This document shows positions 21,877-34,009 of a stretch of 64,000 nucleotides of DNA, one piece after another. This DNA comes from Gracilariopsis chorda (lineage: Eukaryota > Rhodophyta > Florideophyceae > Gracilariales > Gracilariaceae): contig NBIV01000003.1 in the NCBI GenBank assembly GCA_003194525.1, forward strand, positions 496,001-560,000. Direction: 5' to 3'. The notes beneath the pieces are model-generated. The model was not told where the DNA came from and searched no databases. It saw only the letters and a program-made list of their open reading frames with translations. Every line of letters starts with the position of its first letter. Position 1 is the stretch's first letter. The translations under genes were made by a program, and so were the position numbers.

Positions 21877-23683
21877 ATGGGACATTCTCGCGATTTCACA
21901 CAAGAACATGCAATCGTATCACAACATCCAGGAGTTGCGGCACAATGCTTAATGCATCCTTAGACCCATTGGAAGAACGGCCGCATGAGTACCTGTCGTT
22001 GCAGAATCTAGCCCCTCACTATGCCACTGTCGGAAGTTTTTCCTTGCAAATTTGTGCATGCATCGGAGTTGCACGAGGGGCTGTGGCACAGGTAAATTAG
22101 AGGCACTTGACGATATCTACTGACGACCACGGGGCCCTGCTGTGCTTTGACCAACAAGAGCACATATTTGAAAGACAGCGGCGCTTATTACAACAAAAGC
22201 GCCACGTAATGCTTAGACGAGTGTGCTTGGCTGAAGAGAGTAAAGTCTTCAACTTAAGATAGCGCCAACATGGCGAAGACGTTTGGAATGAGTACAGGCA
22301 GTATTGCCGAATGCCAAGTCTTGATGTTTGATGGATCTAACGTCTCATAGGCGGTCTTGGCAGTTTGCCAGTAACACAGATCATAGCGGCCGTGGATGTG
22401 ACGTAGCTAGATAGGTATCGCTGCAGGACGCGAGTTGTTGGTTGAAGGGCGAACTGTGAATGCAGTAGTCCCTGCGGACATCGCAGTGCCGAGCTTGTCA
22501 ATAGCTGTTAGCAGATATATGCTGACGTTATACAGTAACCCCCAGGATACAGTAGCCCTTATCATACTCCTTCCTACTACCGTGAGCAATATTTTTGCTT
22601 ACGTCCGCTCGTCGATATTCAGCCGGGATCCTTGCTGTGAATACCCAAGTGCTGGCAGTCCCTGTTCTTGAAGACGATCGTATTGCAGTTGTTGATCATA
22701 GTTGAAATTGAACAGAGGCATTTCCCCGCGGCATCAGCGCCTTTGTGGGCAAGTATGAGAAGAAAGGCAAGAGAGTATGGTTCATGGACAAGAGAGGATG
22801 TCTCTGTTACTAGCCGCTCTTCGTGAGGAACGGAACCTGGCGGTCCAGGCCGTTGCGCTGTGATGCGGAGATGAACGAGTTGGGCGATAATCGCGTGGAG
22901 ACGTCTTCTTGTAACTGAAGCAAATGGTGTATTTCGAGAAAAGAAAGAGACAACGATGCTAGCTACCAAGGGTAACACTTTGGTGCTGCAACAGTATCAC
23001 ATCACTCTCATCGGCTCACATCAGATTTACCCCTTGCCAAGAAGCCTTGGAGATGGGTGGTGGTGCTCGCATCGGAATTAAGCGATGGGACAAAGAGGGG
23101 TATTTATTAAGTCAGCGTAAAAGGGGAACCTTATCCCGTCGGTAACCCTTTATCCTTATAAAGTTGGTGACGAATCAGGCAGTGATTGTTGTTCGGCAGT
23201 GTCTCCGCATAATCCTGGACAAGTATGTAGTGAACAGGTTAGTGAAGATGAGTAGAAAAAACCCTTACTTAAGACGCCAAGCGCCGAACTCTCGATACTC
23301 AAATGCCCCGAAAAGACAGTAGCCTTCCCGCAGTATCGTGACGGTGTTTGAGGCGACAAAAATGCAAGCAAAGCATTCTTGGTAATCACTTTTGCCTCGC
23401 TTTTCATCGCATCCAGTTTTTTCGTTTTTTTTTGTGGCGTGTAGACAGTCTCACCTTGCCCGCACTTTCAAGTAGGCGAAGCACAAACCACGACGCCGAG
23501 AGAAACAATGTGTCCTCCGTGGTCTGCTGCTGCCATCTGACCGTCTCACGGAGAGGGAGTACCCATTTCACCCACTCACAACCCGCCCCCTCCGGCGCTA
23601 GTTTATCCGCGCGTTAGCTTTATCAGTGCCTTTCATGTTTCCGTTCGGCGCTCACTCCTTGTTCCATCTCAACCACATCCAAC
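21877..23683. other. 1.8-kb intergenic region, nothing identified
   Basis: Only short ORFs without features occur on either strand; the longest is 119 codons, minus strand, 22619-22978. No RNA gene or repeat is recognised. The last few hundred bases include a long T-run (about 23421-23431) and pyrimidine-rich sequence leading to the bZIP start, which may hold its promoter. Confidence 0.4.
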
Positions 23684-25693
23684 ATGCCAAATACTAATGA
23701 GAATAGTAGCTCCGGTGCGGCCGCCCTCGATCGCTATGGCGCGGGCGCTTCTCTCCCACTTCTCGTGCGTATGCCCGACGGAGAAAACCATCAAGTCGAC
23801 GTACCACCTAATGCTTCCGTTAAAGACCTCAAGACCTCCATTGCCAACCTCCCATGGCAACTCTCCGACAGCGACCCACAACAACAGTCACTTGAGCTCG
23901 AGTTTGGCGGCGAAACGCTCAATGATAACCAGACTCTCAGCCACTACAACATCCCCGAGGTATACGACCACGCCGATGGCTTCCTGAAGACTATCTCAGA
24001 CAGTGGCTACCTGGACCACGAAAAAAAGGTGGAAGCGCTCGACAAGGCATGCGCCGTCGTGCGAGGTATTTCGCGTGGAGAGAAGGATATGGAGCGCCTT
24101 TTGGGTGCGGTATTTGATGACCTGCACGACGACACGCCGGGTTCCCCATCAGCTCAACCATCCCTTCGCTCTATGAGGCGTTCTCGCCCGAGTCGCATCC
24201 CATCCCTCAACTTCGGCGCCCTTAACCCAATTGGCGTCGGTGGTAGGTCCAACTCAAGGCTTTTTTCTCCCTCTGCACCTCCCACACCTCGTCAGCTCAT
24301 GCGAAAGCTTAGTTTGCTACGACCAGACCTTTACGATACCGCTGCCGCAGAGAAAGCCACAAGTTCCTTGTCGTTAGCAATTCCTACAAACATTGGGAAC
24401 AAGTCAGCTGTACGTGCAAATGAGTCCCAGAGCCAAGGAAACGGAGAACTCAAGAGGGGAAACACATGGTTTCAAGATATTATGACTACCATCAATTCCT
24501 CCCATCGTGACCCAAGGAAACGTGGTGACCTCAACGATGATGACCAAGATCATGGTGACGACGTGGAAGGAAACAGCGAAGGGGAGAACTCCGAAGATCT
24601 CGAGGCACTGACCGATCCAAACGCGTCCGGGGCAAAGTCATCTACTCTAGTCGAACTTGGGGATATTTTGAAGCAATCTACTTCACCAACAAATTCTATT
24701 AAAACGGATGGCACTGCGTCCCAACCTGGGACAAGTTTGGTCTCGAAGCCCACGCAAAATGACCAACTCAAGTTTAATGAACAACAACAATCCTCGGTTG
24801 ACGATGCCAAGTCGTCCGCTGCACCCGCAGGAGACTCAGCTTTAACAACCAAGGCTCAAGGAGGGCCCGAAAAGAGCTTGAAAGTAGAAGGAGCACTGCC
24901 TACTTCAACTGATGGGAAGGGAACAACGAATCAAGGATCGGCAAGTCAGCCCCCACCGTCATCCAACAGCACCAAAGTTATTCCAGGTCGCCCCATACCC
25001 AACCAGGACAAACAGGTCATTGGCCTAACTCCAGAGCGCCAAACGCCGGCAACCGCATCGCAAGAGCCGAGACTTCCGAGGAGAAGAGGTAGAAAACGAA
25101 AGAATCCGCATCTCTCAGAGGAGGAAAGGAAGGCACAGAGACAAGCTCAGAACAGGGAGAGTGCGAAGTTGTCACGTATTCGCAGAAAGCACATGACCTT
25201 GGAATACGAAAGGAGGGTGAACTCATTGGAAGGCGAGAACGAGAACCTGCGTGGTACGATCAGCGCACTTGAGGATCGGCTTCAGATGCTGCAAAACCTG
25301 CTCACGATTTCGGTCCAAAGGCGAGCAATCCCACAAGTTCACCCGTCAATGATGCCACCACAGTCCAACGCACCGATGCTACCCGGGGGTCAAAACCGAC
25401 TCAGTGCCGCACTCGGCACAAATGTTTCGATTGCTGGTCAACAGGGTCTTGTTCCTGGGGCGCTCAACGCCCAAGCGATGCTGGCTAATCAGTCTGTGAT
25501 GGGACGTGCAGGGATTTCCCTCCACGGTGGGATGATGCAGACACAAGTCCCTGGTAGCTCTCAACGCCCCCCTATCAATACAAACGGCACAATGATGGGA
25601 GCACCACAAACACTACCTGGATCTGCTCCAATGCGACAGAGTGGATCATCACAGTCAAATCCGCTAGCAAATCTTAGGTACAAGACCTTTTGA
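23684..25693 (+). CDS. Ubiquitin-like domain / bZIP transcription factor fusion
   Basis: 669 aa, single exon, ATG 23684. Residues about 24-92 fold like ubiquitin: LLVRMPDGENHQVDVPP, ASVKDLKTSI, LELEFGGETLNDNQTL. No C-terminal di-glycine follows, so it is an integral ubiquitin-like domain. A long Ser/Asn/Gln-rich linker follows with an acidic patch (about residues 285-310). A bZIP lies at about residues 464-545: basic region QNRESAKLSRIRRK with the invariant N...A..(S)R pattern, then a leucine-type zipper (LEGENENL..LEDRLQML). The tail is Gln/Pro/Met-rich. It should bind DNA as a dimer; the ubiquitin-like part may link it to the proteasome or a chaperone such as BAG6-type partners (inference). 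This pairing is not one I know from a standard bZIP family. Confidence 0.88.
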   Translation: MPNTNENSSSGAAALDRYGAGASLPLLVRMPDGENHQVDVPPNASVKDLKTSIANLPWQLSDSDPQQQSLELEFGGETLNDNQTLSHYNIPEVYDHADGFLKTISDSGYLDHEKKVEALDKACAVVRGISRGEKDMERLLGAVFDDLHDDTPGSPSAQPSLRSMRRSRPSRIPSLNFGALNPIGVGGRSNSRLFSPSAPPTPRQLMRKLSLLRPDLYDTAAAEKATSSLSLAIPTNIGNKSAVRANESQSQGNGELKRGNTWFQDIMTTINSSHRDPRKRGDLNDDDQDHGDDVEGNSEGENSEDLEALTDPNASGAKSSTLVELGDILKQSTSPTNSIKTDGTASQPGTSLVSKPTQNDQLKFNEQQQSSVDDAKSSAAPAGDSALTTKAQGGPEKSLKVEGALPTSTDGKGTTNQGSASQPPPSSNSTKVIPGRPIPNQDKQVIGLTPERQTPATASQEPRLPRRRGRKRKNPHLSEEERKAQRQAQNRESAKLSRIRRKHMTLEYERRVNSLEGENENLRGTISALEDRLQMLQNLLTISVQRRAIPQVHPSMMPPQSNAPMLPGGQNRLSAALGTNVSIAGQQGLVPGALNAQAMLANQSVMGRAGISLHGGMMQTQVPGSSQRPPINTNGTMMGAPQTLPGSAPMRQSGSSQSNPLANLRYKTF

Positions 25694-25992
25694 TGCATGA
25701 GAAAGGAAGAGTACCACATGCTCCTGCATATCAAAAAGTTGTCTCTCCCACAGGTATCATTTACGGCCTGTATGAAGATTCGGCGGACTTTGTGTTTTCG
25801 CATGAGTCTGAGCCGCTACCTATCGCAATAAGAAAATGAGGGTGGTTGACGATTTACGTCTCTACTTGGAAAACGAGGCGCTTCAAGCGAGGCCATGGTG
25901 ACAAAGGTCTTTTGTCGCGCAAAGAAGCAACTGTACAAAGTAAGATTAGTCCAGACTGCAGTAAAAACGAGAGGGCAGACGAGGAGGTGCTG

Positions 25993-27351
25993 TCACGAAC
26001 GCGATGAGATTGTACGCCGCATGAAACGTTGGAACCGTTCCAGCAAGTTCTGAGAAGTACAATCCTCGGGTTTGGTGAGCTTTCCGCCTTCCTCTTCCAT
26101 GAGTTCAGAGAGAAGTTGCCTTTGTCTTGTCGAAAGGTTTTCAGGAACAACCACCTTGAAATGAACTACCTGATTTCCGCGGCGCGGGCTATTGACGCCG
26201 CGCATTGCACGTCCGTGTAAGATAAAGGTGTCGTCAGGTTGTGTTCCTGGTCGGACTTCTACGGTTTCTGATCCATCCAGCGTTCGGACTTGTACTGTTC
26301 CTCCTAGAGCAGCCTGGGCAAAACTAATGGGTGCAACGACATGAAGATCCTTGCCAGCGCGATGGAAGTAGTCATCTTCCTTGACCTTGACTTGAATGTA
26401 AAGGTCACCAGGGGGACCCCTTCTAACACCTGTAGCACCGGCGCCCGGCACGCGGAGAACCATACCAGTATCACAGCCAGGCGGGAACGAAACAGAAGTG
26501 TGCTTGAAGGAAGGCACTACACCGTCACCATCGCACGTAGAACATGGGTTTTCCAGAAGATCACCCGTACCTTTGCATCGGTGGCACGACATGACGATAG
26601 TTTGAAAGAGTCCCGAGGTTGTTCTGACGCGACCTTCGCCGGAACATTGCGGGCACTGTCTGATACGAGTGGACTTGGTCTTGCCAGAACCAGCGCAATC
26701 ACGACAGGTATCGACAGAGTTGGTACGCACTTCTTTTGCAACGCCGGCTGCGGCCTCTTGTAAGGTGAGGGTGACGACGGTTTGCTTGTTCTCTCCCGGG
26801 ATGGGATCGTCTACAGCAGGTCGTTGCGGGGTTTGGCCGTTGAAAAAGTGACCAAAGTCGCGTAATATATCCTCAATGTCCGGACCTGCAAACGGGCCCT
26901 GGCGTGGGTTCATTCCAGCGGCGGCGGCAGCAGGATCTGCGCCCATTTCCGAGGCGCGCACACCCTCCTCTCCGAAGCGATCATAGATGCGGCGCTTGTT
27001 GGTGTCAGAGAGGATCTGATAGGCGTGGTTGACCTGTGCAAAAGTTTCGCGGTCGCCGTTGGAGGTGTCGGGGTGATGGTCCTTGGCGAGGCGATAAAAG
27101 GCCTTCTTGATTTGATGTTGGGAGGCGGTGCGCGGGACTCCGAGGAGATCGTAGTAATCGGGGGTGTCTCTGTCGGAGGCGGAATTGGGGGAGTTGGAGA
27201 GGGATCGGGTGAAGACGGATGAGAGGTGAACAGGGGTGGGACGCGGAGGTCTGCGGGGGGGATGCAGTGAGCGGTAGTAGGGGTGCGGAAAGCACGCGGA
27301 GTGGGACGATGGGAGAGCTCGCGCGACACGGCGAAGGAGGGTTGACGTCAT
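25993..27351 (-). CDS. Mitochondrial DnaJ (Hsp40 type A) co-chaperone
   Basis: 452 aa from ATG 27351. The frame is open further upstream, but this ATG starts a typical mitochondrial presequence ([16 protein letters not shown], Arg- and Ser-rich). The J domain follows at about residues 65-130 ([16 protein letters not shown] in AKDHHPDTS). Next come a Gly/Ala-poor linker and a zinc finger with four CXXCXGXG units ([32 protein letters not shown]), then the two client-binding beta domains. That is the full layout of type-A DnaJ such as Mdj1/Tid1. It stimulates mitochondrial Hsp70 ATPase and prevents aggregation of matrix proteins. It converges on the bZIP gene (300 bp between stops) and diverges from SIN3. 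Confidence 0.95.
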   Translation of the reverse strand: MTSTLLRRVARALPSSHSACFPHPYYRSLHPPRRPPRPTPVHLSSVFTRSLSNSPNSASDRDTPDYYDLLGVPRTASQHQIKKAFYRLAKDHHPDTSNGDRETFAQVNHAYQILSDTNKRRIYDRFGEEGVRASEMGADPAAAAAGMNPRQGPFAGPDIEDILRDFGHFFNGQTPQRPAVDDPIPGENKQTVVTLTLQEAAAGVAKEVRTNSVDTCRDCAGSGKTKSTRIRQCPQCSGEGRVRTTSGLFQTIVMSCHRCKGTGDLLENPCSTCDGDGVVPSFKHTSVSFPPGCDTGMVLRVPGAGATGVRRGPPGDLYIQVKVKEDDYFHRAGKDLHVVAPISFAQAALGGTVQVRTLDGSETVEVRPGTQPDDTFILHGRAMRGVNSPRRGNQVVHFKVVVPENLSTRQRQLLSELMEEEGGKLTKPEDCTSQNLLERFQRFMRRTISSRS

Positions 27352-27879
27352 CGGGGACTGTTGAGAGGGGTACTTGGTGGATGTGGAGGGGGAGCGGGAC
27401 GGTGAAAGGTGGAGGAGAGAAGGGGACAAAGAGTGCGGGCACAGTAGGGGCACGCAGGAGAAGCGGCAGGTGGCGGCGGAGGACGGCAAAGGGAGGCGGG
27501 CGGCGTCGGGTGGATTAGCGATTGTCTGGCACGCTGCGACAACGTGTCGTGTGTAGAAGGCGTTGTGGCGCAACGTGGCAGAGGAGCCGCAATTGCGTGC
27601 CGTGGCAGGTGGAGAGTTGCAGCGACGCGACGTGTTGGACACGCGGTGTCGGAAGTGAAGTGCGACACACGCTGCGCCGCACGGAGCGGCGCGCCGCGCG
27701 CCTTTTGGGCACGCTCCACGCGCACCTGCGAGAGGACGGTGGTGCCCCCCCGCGTTGCGCCCGTCGTGCCCGAAAGCGCGTGTCGTCCCTGTCGTCGTCA
27801 CAGCCGCCATCTCTCGCTTCCCTCCCCTCCCCCCCTCGTCGCCGTCGCCGCCACGCCCATCACATACTTCACCATCGTC
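27352..27879. promoter_or_regulatory. Shared divergent promoter region of dnaJ and SIN3
   Basis: 528 bp separate the chosen ATGs. The plus-strand frame of SIN3 is open from 27544, but that upstream part is an Arg/Ala/Cys-rich GC translation without domain features, so I use ATG 27880. No TATA box is clear. If SIN3 starts at 27544 the shared region is only about 190 bp. Confidence 0.6.
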
Positions 27880-30800
27880 ATGCACACACCCCCTCCCCGC
27901 TCCTCTCCCCAGCGCTCGCCGCCGCGCAATTTGGACCCCTACCCACCCGTCATGCGTCCCGTCGACTCCAATCGCGCCAGCCCTAGCTTACCCCCTCCCC
28001 GTCGCCCCGACCCCTCTCCCCTCCGCTCTCTACACGCCTCACCCCCCACCGCGCTCCAGCCCCAGCCCCAGCCCCAGCCCCAGCCCCTTCCCCGACCCAT
28101 TCTTCTTCCCTCTTCCCGCGCCTCCGCAGTCATGCAGACGTTGCCAACTTTCCAACACGCACCCCCCCGTCGGCCCTCCCCTCCTCTACCCCGTCTCCCC
28201 GTCGACCCCCCTCCTCCGTCCCTCTATCCCCACCCCCTCCGCGTCTCCATCTCACCACTCGTCCACGACCCCGCCCATCCTCCCCCGCCTCCAAACGGTC
28301 AGCCGCCTCCTCCGCCGCCCCGCATCCCGCCGCCTTCTCACCTGCCGTACGCCCGCTCCCTCCCCATCGAGCCACGTGCTCGTCCTCTTCCACCGCCCCA
28401 CTTCGACGTCTATCACATTCCGCAACATTCTGTCCAGCCTCCCCGTCTGGTCGATCGCGCTCCCTCCCCAGTCTTGTTGCCCGTCTTGAACAACCCTCCT
28501 CCCAACAACTCTTCGCAGCAACAGCCACCTTCCCGTACACTGCGTTCCGCCCCCACGCATTCCGATCCTGCGCCCGATGAGTCTTCCTCGCATCCCTCAT
28601 CCGCCCCGCGCATCGATCACATCCCACATTCACAGCAGCAGCAAACCCAATCAATGCCGCTCCCCCACTCGCAGTCACAACCTTCACAACCAAATCATGA
28701 GTCCCAATCCCTTCAACAACAACACTCTACCAACGATCGTGCCGCTCGCCACTCACAATCTCACCAAACACAATCCTCACAACCCCCTCAACCACAACAC
28801 CAGCCTCCGCAACACCAGCCGTCACAACAACCACAACAACAGCCACAACAACAACAGCCTCAGCAACCACAACAGCAACAATCCGCTTCACAACGAGACT
28901 CACAAAAGCAGACGGCCCAGACGCTTACTCGACTTCAGCTCCCCGAAACAACCATTCCGCTCCGTCCACCGCATGGTTCTTTGCCCCTTCCACCTCCGCC
29001 AGACCCATCTCGGTCACCGCCACGACAATCCACCCAGTCTGCATCGTTCGACGCTGCTGCGAAACCGCCGACTCAACCTAATCCTCCGCATCAAGCAATG
29101 CACGTACCTCCCCCACGCTCTTTGGCTCACGAAGGTTACGCCCAGCCTCCGGGTCTGCCTATGCATTACGCACCTCCCAAACCGCATTGGCATCACCAAC
29201 AGCATCTCATGCCACCCCCGCCTCATGGACAACCACCTCCGCCGCACGTTATGGGCACCACTTCTGTTCCTAATCACTCTTCTTACCAACCTGATGCACA
29301 TTGGCATGTGCATCACCCGCATTCAGTTGCTGCATATGATCGTTCGGCAGCTACTCGTCCGCATCCGTCTGCACCTACCGATCCTACCAAACCGCATGCT
29401 CGCCCTAATTGGCCCCCTGTTCGTTTCCCACCCCCTCCAGGCACACCACCGCGTGGCGCACCACACCTCCAGCATCACCCACCGGAGCAGCAGCAACAAC
29501 AAAACCATAGAAAGCAAGGGGACCGTCAGATGTCTGATGCGCCGTCTTATCCCTATCAACCTAGGCAGCAGCATCTTCTGCCAGAGTCGCAGCAGCACGC
29601 CATCGACGCTACTCAGCCTACTGCTGCAGCGTCTAATCTACACCAGCGTTCTCAGTCGCCTGTCCCGCATCATATGGCGCTATCTGGCTCAGCGATGGAG
29701 CAGCATACTCCTCCGTCTCTGAGCACCGTTCCCAACGGTCCGTCGAGACAGTCTGGTGTAGTTCCTACCCAACCTAGCTCATCTCGTGACCAGGCGTCGC
29801 CTCAGATGGAGTCTCCCGCGCAACCGCCGACACCGCACGATGACGCGCAGGGCATCCTCTCCCCAAGCGCAACGAATGACCAGGGGAAGCAGCCGTCGCA
29901 ACGTGACCGAGATCGAGAACGGGCTGTACAGGGTCTTCCTCAAGCGCCTCAACAAGGGGCTGACGGCAACAGTGCAAACCAGCGACGGGAGCTGAAGGTA
30001 GAAGACGCACTAGCATACCTGGAAAAGGTGAAAAGTCAGTTTGCAGACCACATTGGCGTGTACAATCAGTTTTTGGATATCATGAAGGAATTTAAAGCGC
30101 AGTCTATTGATACTACAGAGGTAATATGCCGCGTTTCAGACTTGTTTCGTGGACACAAGGAGCTAATTCTGGGCTTCAATACATTCCTTCCACCGGGGTA
30201 CAACATCTGTGTCACCGAGGTAACCAGCGGAGTGCTCAAGGCCGGTTTTGAGGGTCCGTCAGGCTTCCGCGAATTGCCATCCGCGAGCAAAGTGCTTCCC
30301 AAAAACTCTAACTCCCGATCTAATTCTAAAAAGAGGCAAAACGCCGCCAACTCCACTGCGACGGCTTCGGCGAGTGCACTGAGTCCGAAGCGCAAGGATT
30401 CGAAGAAGCCTCTCCACATTTCTTCTTCCACGCAACTTTCGAATTTGAATGCCCAACCGTTCCACTCTGCACCTGCTGCGCACCGAAATCTACAACAAAC
30501 ACCAGCGGCGCTCCCTGCGGAAGCTTCGGACAAGCAGCAGACAGCGCCACAGCCTTTACCCGGACCAGATAAGCAGTCTGGGCCAACAAACCGGGCGCTT
30601 ACCTCGCGCTGCCCCCGTTCAAAGCATTCGGCGATTGAAGACAACATGCGACCCCAACAGGCCGCAAACATGTCGAGGCAAGCGGGAGTGAAGCAAGAGG
30701 AGACACAGGCTCGCGCCCTGGAATTCGAGCGGGCGATGGGCTTCGTAACTTCTATCAAAGAAAGGTTCGCAGGCTCCCCCACAACCTTCAACGAGTTTCT

Positions 30801-33621
30801 TGACACCCTCACTCGCTTCCGCTCCGAGCAAACGAGCATACGAGAGGTATTCGAAACCGTTGCAAGCCTCTTCGGTCCGCACAAGGACTTGCTTGCGCAG
30901 TTCAAAGAGTTTCTTCCATCCATTGCAATCACAGGCTTTTCCGAAACGAGGTCGGCCAGGACCAGACCCAGCCCGAATGATAGGCCAGCCGTTCATTCCA
31001 CTCCACCGAGACGCCCGACCTCAAATGGTTTATCAAAGGCTCGTCACCGACCTCGGGATATGAAGTTCTTTGACGGACTGAAGACCAGGCTTGGGCCTTC
31101 AAAGATACACTTGTATAACGAGTTTATCAAGTGCCTTAGCTTGTTTTCGCAGCAGATCGTTACACGTGAAGAGCTTTTGCATCTTACGTCTGAGATTCTT
31201 CGAGACGACCGCGATGCGTACCAAGACTTCCTTCACTACCTCCACCACGTGGGCACTACAGGCGGTTCTGGGTTTGACAACGACAACATGCCATCATCTA
31301 TTTCGTTTGAAGGAGAACAGTCACCAGTTGACCAAGAACGGATAAACTTTTTCAAGTCACATTCTATGACAGAAATTGCCATAGAACACGGAGTTGAAGT
31401 ACGTGGTTCTTATCGTCGCATTCCTCCGGACTATCCGACTCTTGAGTATAGCGGGCGATCAATGCATGAGCGACGCACACTGAATGACACATGGATCAAC
31501 GTCACGCGAGGAACTGAAGATTACTCCTTCAAATTTATGCGCAAGAACCAGAGCGAGGATAATCTGTTCCGATGCGAGGATGATCGATATGAACTCGACC
31601 TTGTCATCGAAACCAACGCTGCCACAATTATGAAACTAGAAACAATCGAAGCAACCATTTCAACTCTGCAAGAAGGTGACAAGAAGCGACATGCTCTTGC
31701 TCCGAACGCGCTCTCACCGATTCATTTTAACGCGATTCAACGGATTTACGGGGAAAGCGGGCCAGAGGTGGTTTCTCAGGTCAAACTTAACCCCTTCTTG
31801 GCAGTTCCCGTCGTCCTGAAGCGGTTGAAGGAGAAAGACATTTCTTGGCGACGTGCACGGATGGAAATGAATCGCGTATGGAGAGAGGTTGGAGAGCGGA
31901 ATTTCCATCGAAGCCTAGATCACAGAAGTCCATGTTTCAAGGCTGTTGACAAGAAAGACTTGAGCACGAAGAGTCTTCTTTCCGATATTCTCGATCCGGT
32001 TGGAAGCGTCGCAGCGCGCGAGGCTGAGGTAACGAGAAACCGAGGCTATGCTGTTGAGAACGGAGGTGGAGGATCGAATCACAGAAGCCAGGCAGTGGAG
32101 GCTGTGGCCATTGCTGCTAAGCAACCACCAGATTCCCCTCGTTCTTTAACTCTTCGCTTCGAATCCGAGCAGATTCATAATGTGGTTTTCGAAATTCTTA
32201 ACCATGTTGTTGACGAAAATGGAAAGCAACACATTGCAGAACTGCATGGCTTGATCAACGCCTTCTTTGAAGTGAACTGTGGCCTGAAGGAAGCAAAAAA
32301 CTCTGAGGAGACAAGAAAAGCAGGTGAAATACCAGTTCTTTACGGAGATGAATCTGTGTACTTGATGGTTCGATTGTATCACTTCATGTTTGAGAGGATA
32401 AAGATCGCTCAGAATTTATGCCGCGAACAAGTTGCGGACAGAGATTGGCGGCAAAAGCTTAACAAGGAAGGAAGGAAGAATCTCGTGATGAAGACATGCG
32501 TACCTAGCATTGAGTCAAAACCTTGGCATATAACGAAAGGACTAAATGGTGCGGAGATCGACCACAAATTTAAGCTAGGTCCAGAGACTGAATCAGCCGA
32601 GGAGATCTTTGAGGGTTTCCTTGGTCACGCTAAAGCGTTTGCAAGGGGAAAGTTGGAATGGGCTAAATTCGAAGACAAACTTCGAGTTCTGCTCGGTGCA
32701 GACTCATACTGTCTTTTCACAATCGACAAAGTGGTCCAGAAACTGGTCAAAGCTATTGAAGCAGTCTACAATAAGGAAAGTCATTCCCGGCCATTCTGTG
32801 AAATGTTCTTGAGAACGCACTCACTTCTCGAGAAGTGTAAGCGAAACGAAGGAAGATTGGATGAGCACGGAGTTGACGTTATACAGTCTGTTGCTGTATG
32901 CAAGCATATCGTCGAATCGCGGAATGCTGGCACAAACCTCATGAGGTTTAGGAGCTCGCATGATCAAGAAGATTGCAGTATTGTCGAGATAAACGTGCTG
33001 GGCCACACTGTAGACGAAGATGGACTCAATGGCCGGAGGAAGGAAGCGGAATTGCGGGATGAGTTTTTGGGGTTTTGTAGTTCCTTTGGAGACTGTGCCC
33101 ATCACCAGAATCTGAACCAAGACGATAAGTCTTCAGACGATTTTCGGAATGAGAATCCAGACGAAAATGAAAGAAAGCGAGCTCGATCGGGAGACACTGG
33201 CGATGATAGAAGAGGAAAGCGCAGGCGTACAAACGATCCAGATTTTCTGCGCTTTGTTGGTGAACCAGAAAAGGTCGTGAAGCGCTTACAAAGCTCGTCC
33301 ATAGCAATTCGAAACGATTTGCAGTGGACTTTCACACAAGCAGGGAAGATTGAATACACTAAGGGTACATCTGACTTTTTCATGAATATGTCAAGAAGGT
33401 TCGGCAACGATTTTTCTTCTAAACGGACGCAGATGAACGAAGAAAATGCTTGGGTGCAGAAGATGCGAAGAATGTTCAACATCAAAGCTGAAGAGGGTGG
33501 TGAAGCTGAAAGCAGGTTGTCTCATGATGTGCATATGACCGATGGTGACGCAAAGGACCAAGCACGGGATAGCGAGGCCAGAGAGCCCTCCGAACAAGAA
33601 CAAAGAAACGAAGAGAGGTAG
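27880..33621 (+). CDS. SIN3: SIN3 transcriptional co-repressor scaffold
   Basis: 1913 aa in one exon from ATG 27880. Residues 1 to about 700 are Pro/Gln/His-rich low complexity. Three paired amphipathic helix (PAH) domains follow: about 705-775 ([14 protein letters not shown]...[11 protein letters not shown]), 945-1012 ([12 protein letters not shown]...[11 protein letters not shown]) and 1060-1120 ([10 protein letters not shown]...YNEFIKCL). The histone-deacetylase interaction (Sin3_corepress) block is at about 1157-1260 ([33 protein letters not shown]). A Sin3a_C-like region spans about 1430-1750. SIN3 has no DNA binding of its own; its PAH domains dock repressors and it carries Rpd3-type deacetylase. 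Its length exceeds yeast Sin3 (about 1,540 aa), mostly by the N-terminal low-complexity arm. The absence of introns over 5.7 kb is notable. Confidence 0.96.
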   Translation: MHTPPPRSSPQRSPPRNLDPYPPVMRPVDSNRASPSLPPPRRPDPSPLRSLHASPPTALQPQPQPQPQPLPRPILLPSSRASAVMQTLPTFQHAPPRRPSPPLPRLPVDPPPPSLYPHPLRVSISPLVHDPAHPPPPPNGQPPPPPPRIPPPSHLPYARSLPIEPRARPLPPPHFDVYHIPQHSVQPPRLVDRAPSPVLLPVLNNPPPNNSSQQQPPSRTLRSAPTHSDPAPDESSSHPSSAPRIDHIPHSQQQQTQSMPLPHSQSQPSQPNHESQSLQQQHSTNDRAARHSQSHQTQSSQPPQPQHQPPQHQPSQQPQQQPQQQQPQQPQQQQSASQRDSQKQTAQTLTRLQLPETTIPLRPPHGSLPLPPPPDPSRSPPRQSTQSASFDAAAKPPTQPNPPHQAMHVPPPRSLAHEGYAQPPGLPMHYAPPKPHWHHQQHLMPPPPHGQPPPPHVMGTTSVPNHSSYQPDAHWHVHHPHSVAAYDRSAATRPHPSAPTDPTKPHARPNWPPVRFPPPPGTPPRGAPHLQHHPPEQQQQQNHRKQGDRQMSDAPSYPYQPRQQHLLPESQQHAIDATQPTAAASNLHQRSQSPVPHHMALSGSAMEQHTPPSLSTVPNGPSRQSGVVPTQPSSSRDQASPQMESPAQPPTPHDDAQGILSPSATNDQGKQPSQRDRDRERAVQGLPQAPQQGADGNSANQRRELKVEDALAYLEKVKSQFADHIGVYNQFLDIMKEFKAQSIDTTEVICRVSDLFRGHKELILGFNTFLPPGYNICVTEVTSGVLKAGFEGPSGFRELPSASKVLPKNSNSRSNSKKRQNAANSTATASASALSPKRKDSKKPLHISSSTQLSNLNAQPFHSAPAAHRNLQQTPAALPAEASDKQQTAPQPLPGPDKQSGPTNRALTSRCPRSKHSAIEDNMRPQQAANMSRQAGVKQEETQARALEFERAMGFVTSIKERFAGSPTTFNEFLDTLTRFRSEQTSIREVFETVASLFGPHKDLLAQFKEFLPSIAITGFSETRSARTRPSPNDRPAVHSTPPRRPTSNGLSKARHRPRDMKFFDGLKTRLGPSKIHLYNEFIKCLSLFSQQIVTREELLHLTSEILRDDRDAYQDFLHYLHHVGTTGGSGFDNDNMPSSISFEGEQSPVDQERINFFKSHSMTEIAIEHGVEVRGSYRRIPPDYPTLEYSGRSMHERRTLNDTWINVTRGTEDYSFKFMRKNQSEDNLFRCEDDRYELDLVIETNAATIMKLETIEATISTLQEGDKKRHALAPNALSPIHFNAIQRIYGESGPEVVSQVKLNPFLAVPVVLKRLKEKDISWRRARMEMNRVWREVGERNFHRSLDHRSPCFKAVDKKDLSTKSLLSDILDPVGSVAAREAEVTRNRGYAVENGGGGSNHRSQAVEAVAIAAKQPPDSPRSLTLRFESEQIHNVVFEILNHVVDENGKQHIAELHGLINAFFEVNCGLKEAKNSEETRKAGEIPVLYGDESVYLMVRLYHFMFERIKIAQNLCREQVADRDWRQKLNKEGRKNLVMKTCVPSIESKPWHITKGLNGAEIDHKFKLGPETESAEEIFEGFLGHAKAFARGKLEWAKFEDKLRVLLGADSYCLFTIDKVVQKLVKAIEAVYNKESHSRPFCEMFLRTHSLLEKCKRNEGRLDEHGVDVIQSVAVCKHIVESRNAGTNLMRFRSSHDQEDCSIVEINVLGHTVDEDGLNGRRKEAELRDEFLGFCSSFGDCAHHQNLNQDDKSSDDFRNENPDENERKRARSGDTGDDRRGKRRRTNDPDFLRFVGEPEKVVKRLQSSSIAIRNDLQWTFTQAGKIEYTKGTSDFFMNMSRRFGNDFSSKRTQMNEENAWVQKMRRMFNIKAEEGGEAESRLSHDVHMTDGDAKDQARDSEAREPSEQEQRNEER
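28057..28086 (+). repeat. Hexanucleotide microsatellite (CCAGCC) inside SIN3
   Basis: About five units of CCAGCC encode alternating Pro-Gln in the N-terminal arm. The reading frame is kept because the unit is 6 bp. Longer CAA/CAG-rich Gln tracts lie at about 28780-28900. Confidence 0.9.
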
Positions 33622-34009
33622 CCACAACAATATTTTATTTACTTGTAACAAAGGATAATTGCTTGCCGAATGTTTACGTACAAAGAGGACACTTGCAAGC
33701 TCTTGTGTTTTCTCGATGTGGGAGTTTGGAGTATGCTACTCCTAACACAGGGATGAAACAACCATTACTAACTTTGACAAATTCGTAACCGTCCCTTAAG
33801 TGGGTCGTTTTCTATGGAGACCATTTATCATTTCAGGCTTTCGTAGTCTGGAGAACCGGTATGCCGGCATAGCTCTTTTCGTTAATGCTCTTCCAAAGGT
33901 TTTGAGATGCCTTCTGTAAATTGTAAAGGGTTAGCGGTTACTGGTAACCCTTTGATGTAGTATTCCGTACAAGACAAACAAACAACAATGAGGTTTTTAT
34001 TGAAATGGA

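Noticed and set aside
22619-22978. Minus-strand ORF of 119 codons in the gap before the bZIP gene
   Set aside because: No motif, no neighbour relation and unremarkable composition; within chance length for 1.8 kb.
27544-27879. Upstream extension of the SIN3 frame (112 codons)
   Set aside because: Arg/Ala/Cys-rich translation of a GC-rich promoter stretch overlapping the dnaJ upstream region. No domain, and ATG 27880 starts the typical Pro-rich arm.
27352-27885. Upstream extension of the dnaJ frame
   Set aside because: Low-complexity translation of the same promoter region. ATG 27351 begins a clear mitochondrial presequence.
28577-29722. Long open frame of 381 codons overlapping SIN3 on the same strand
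   Set aside because: His/Asn/Leu-rich shadow of the Pro/Gln-rich SIN3 arm in another frame; no domain.
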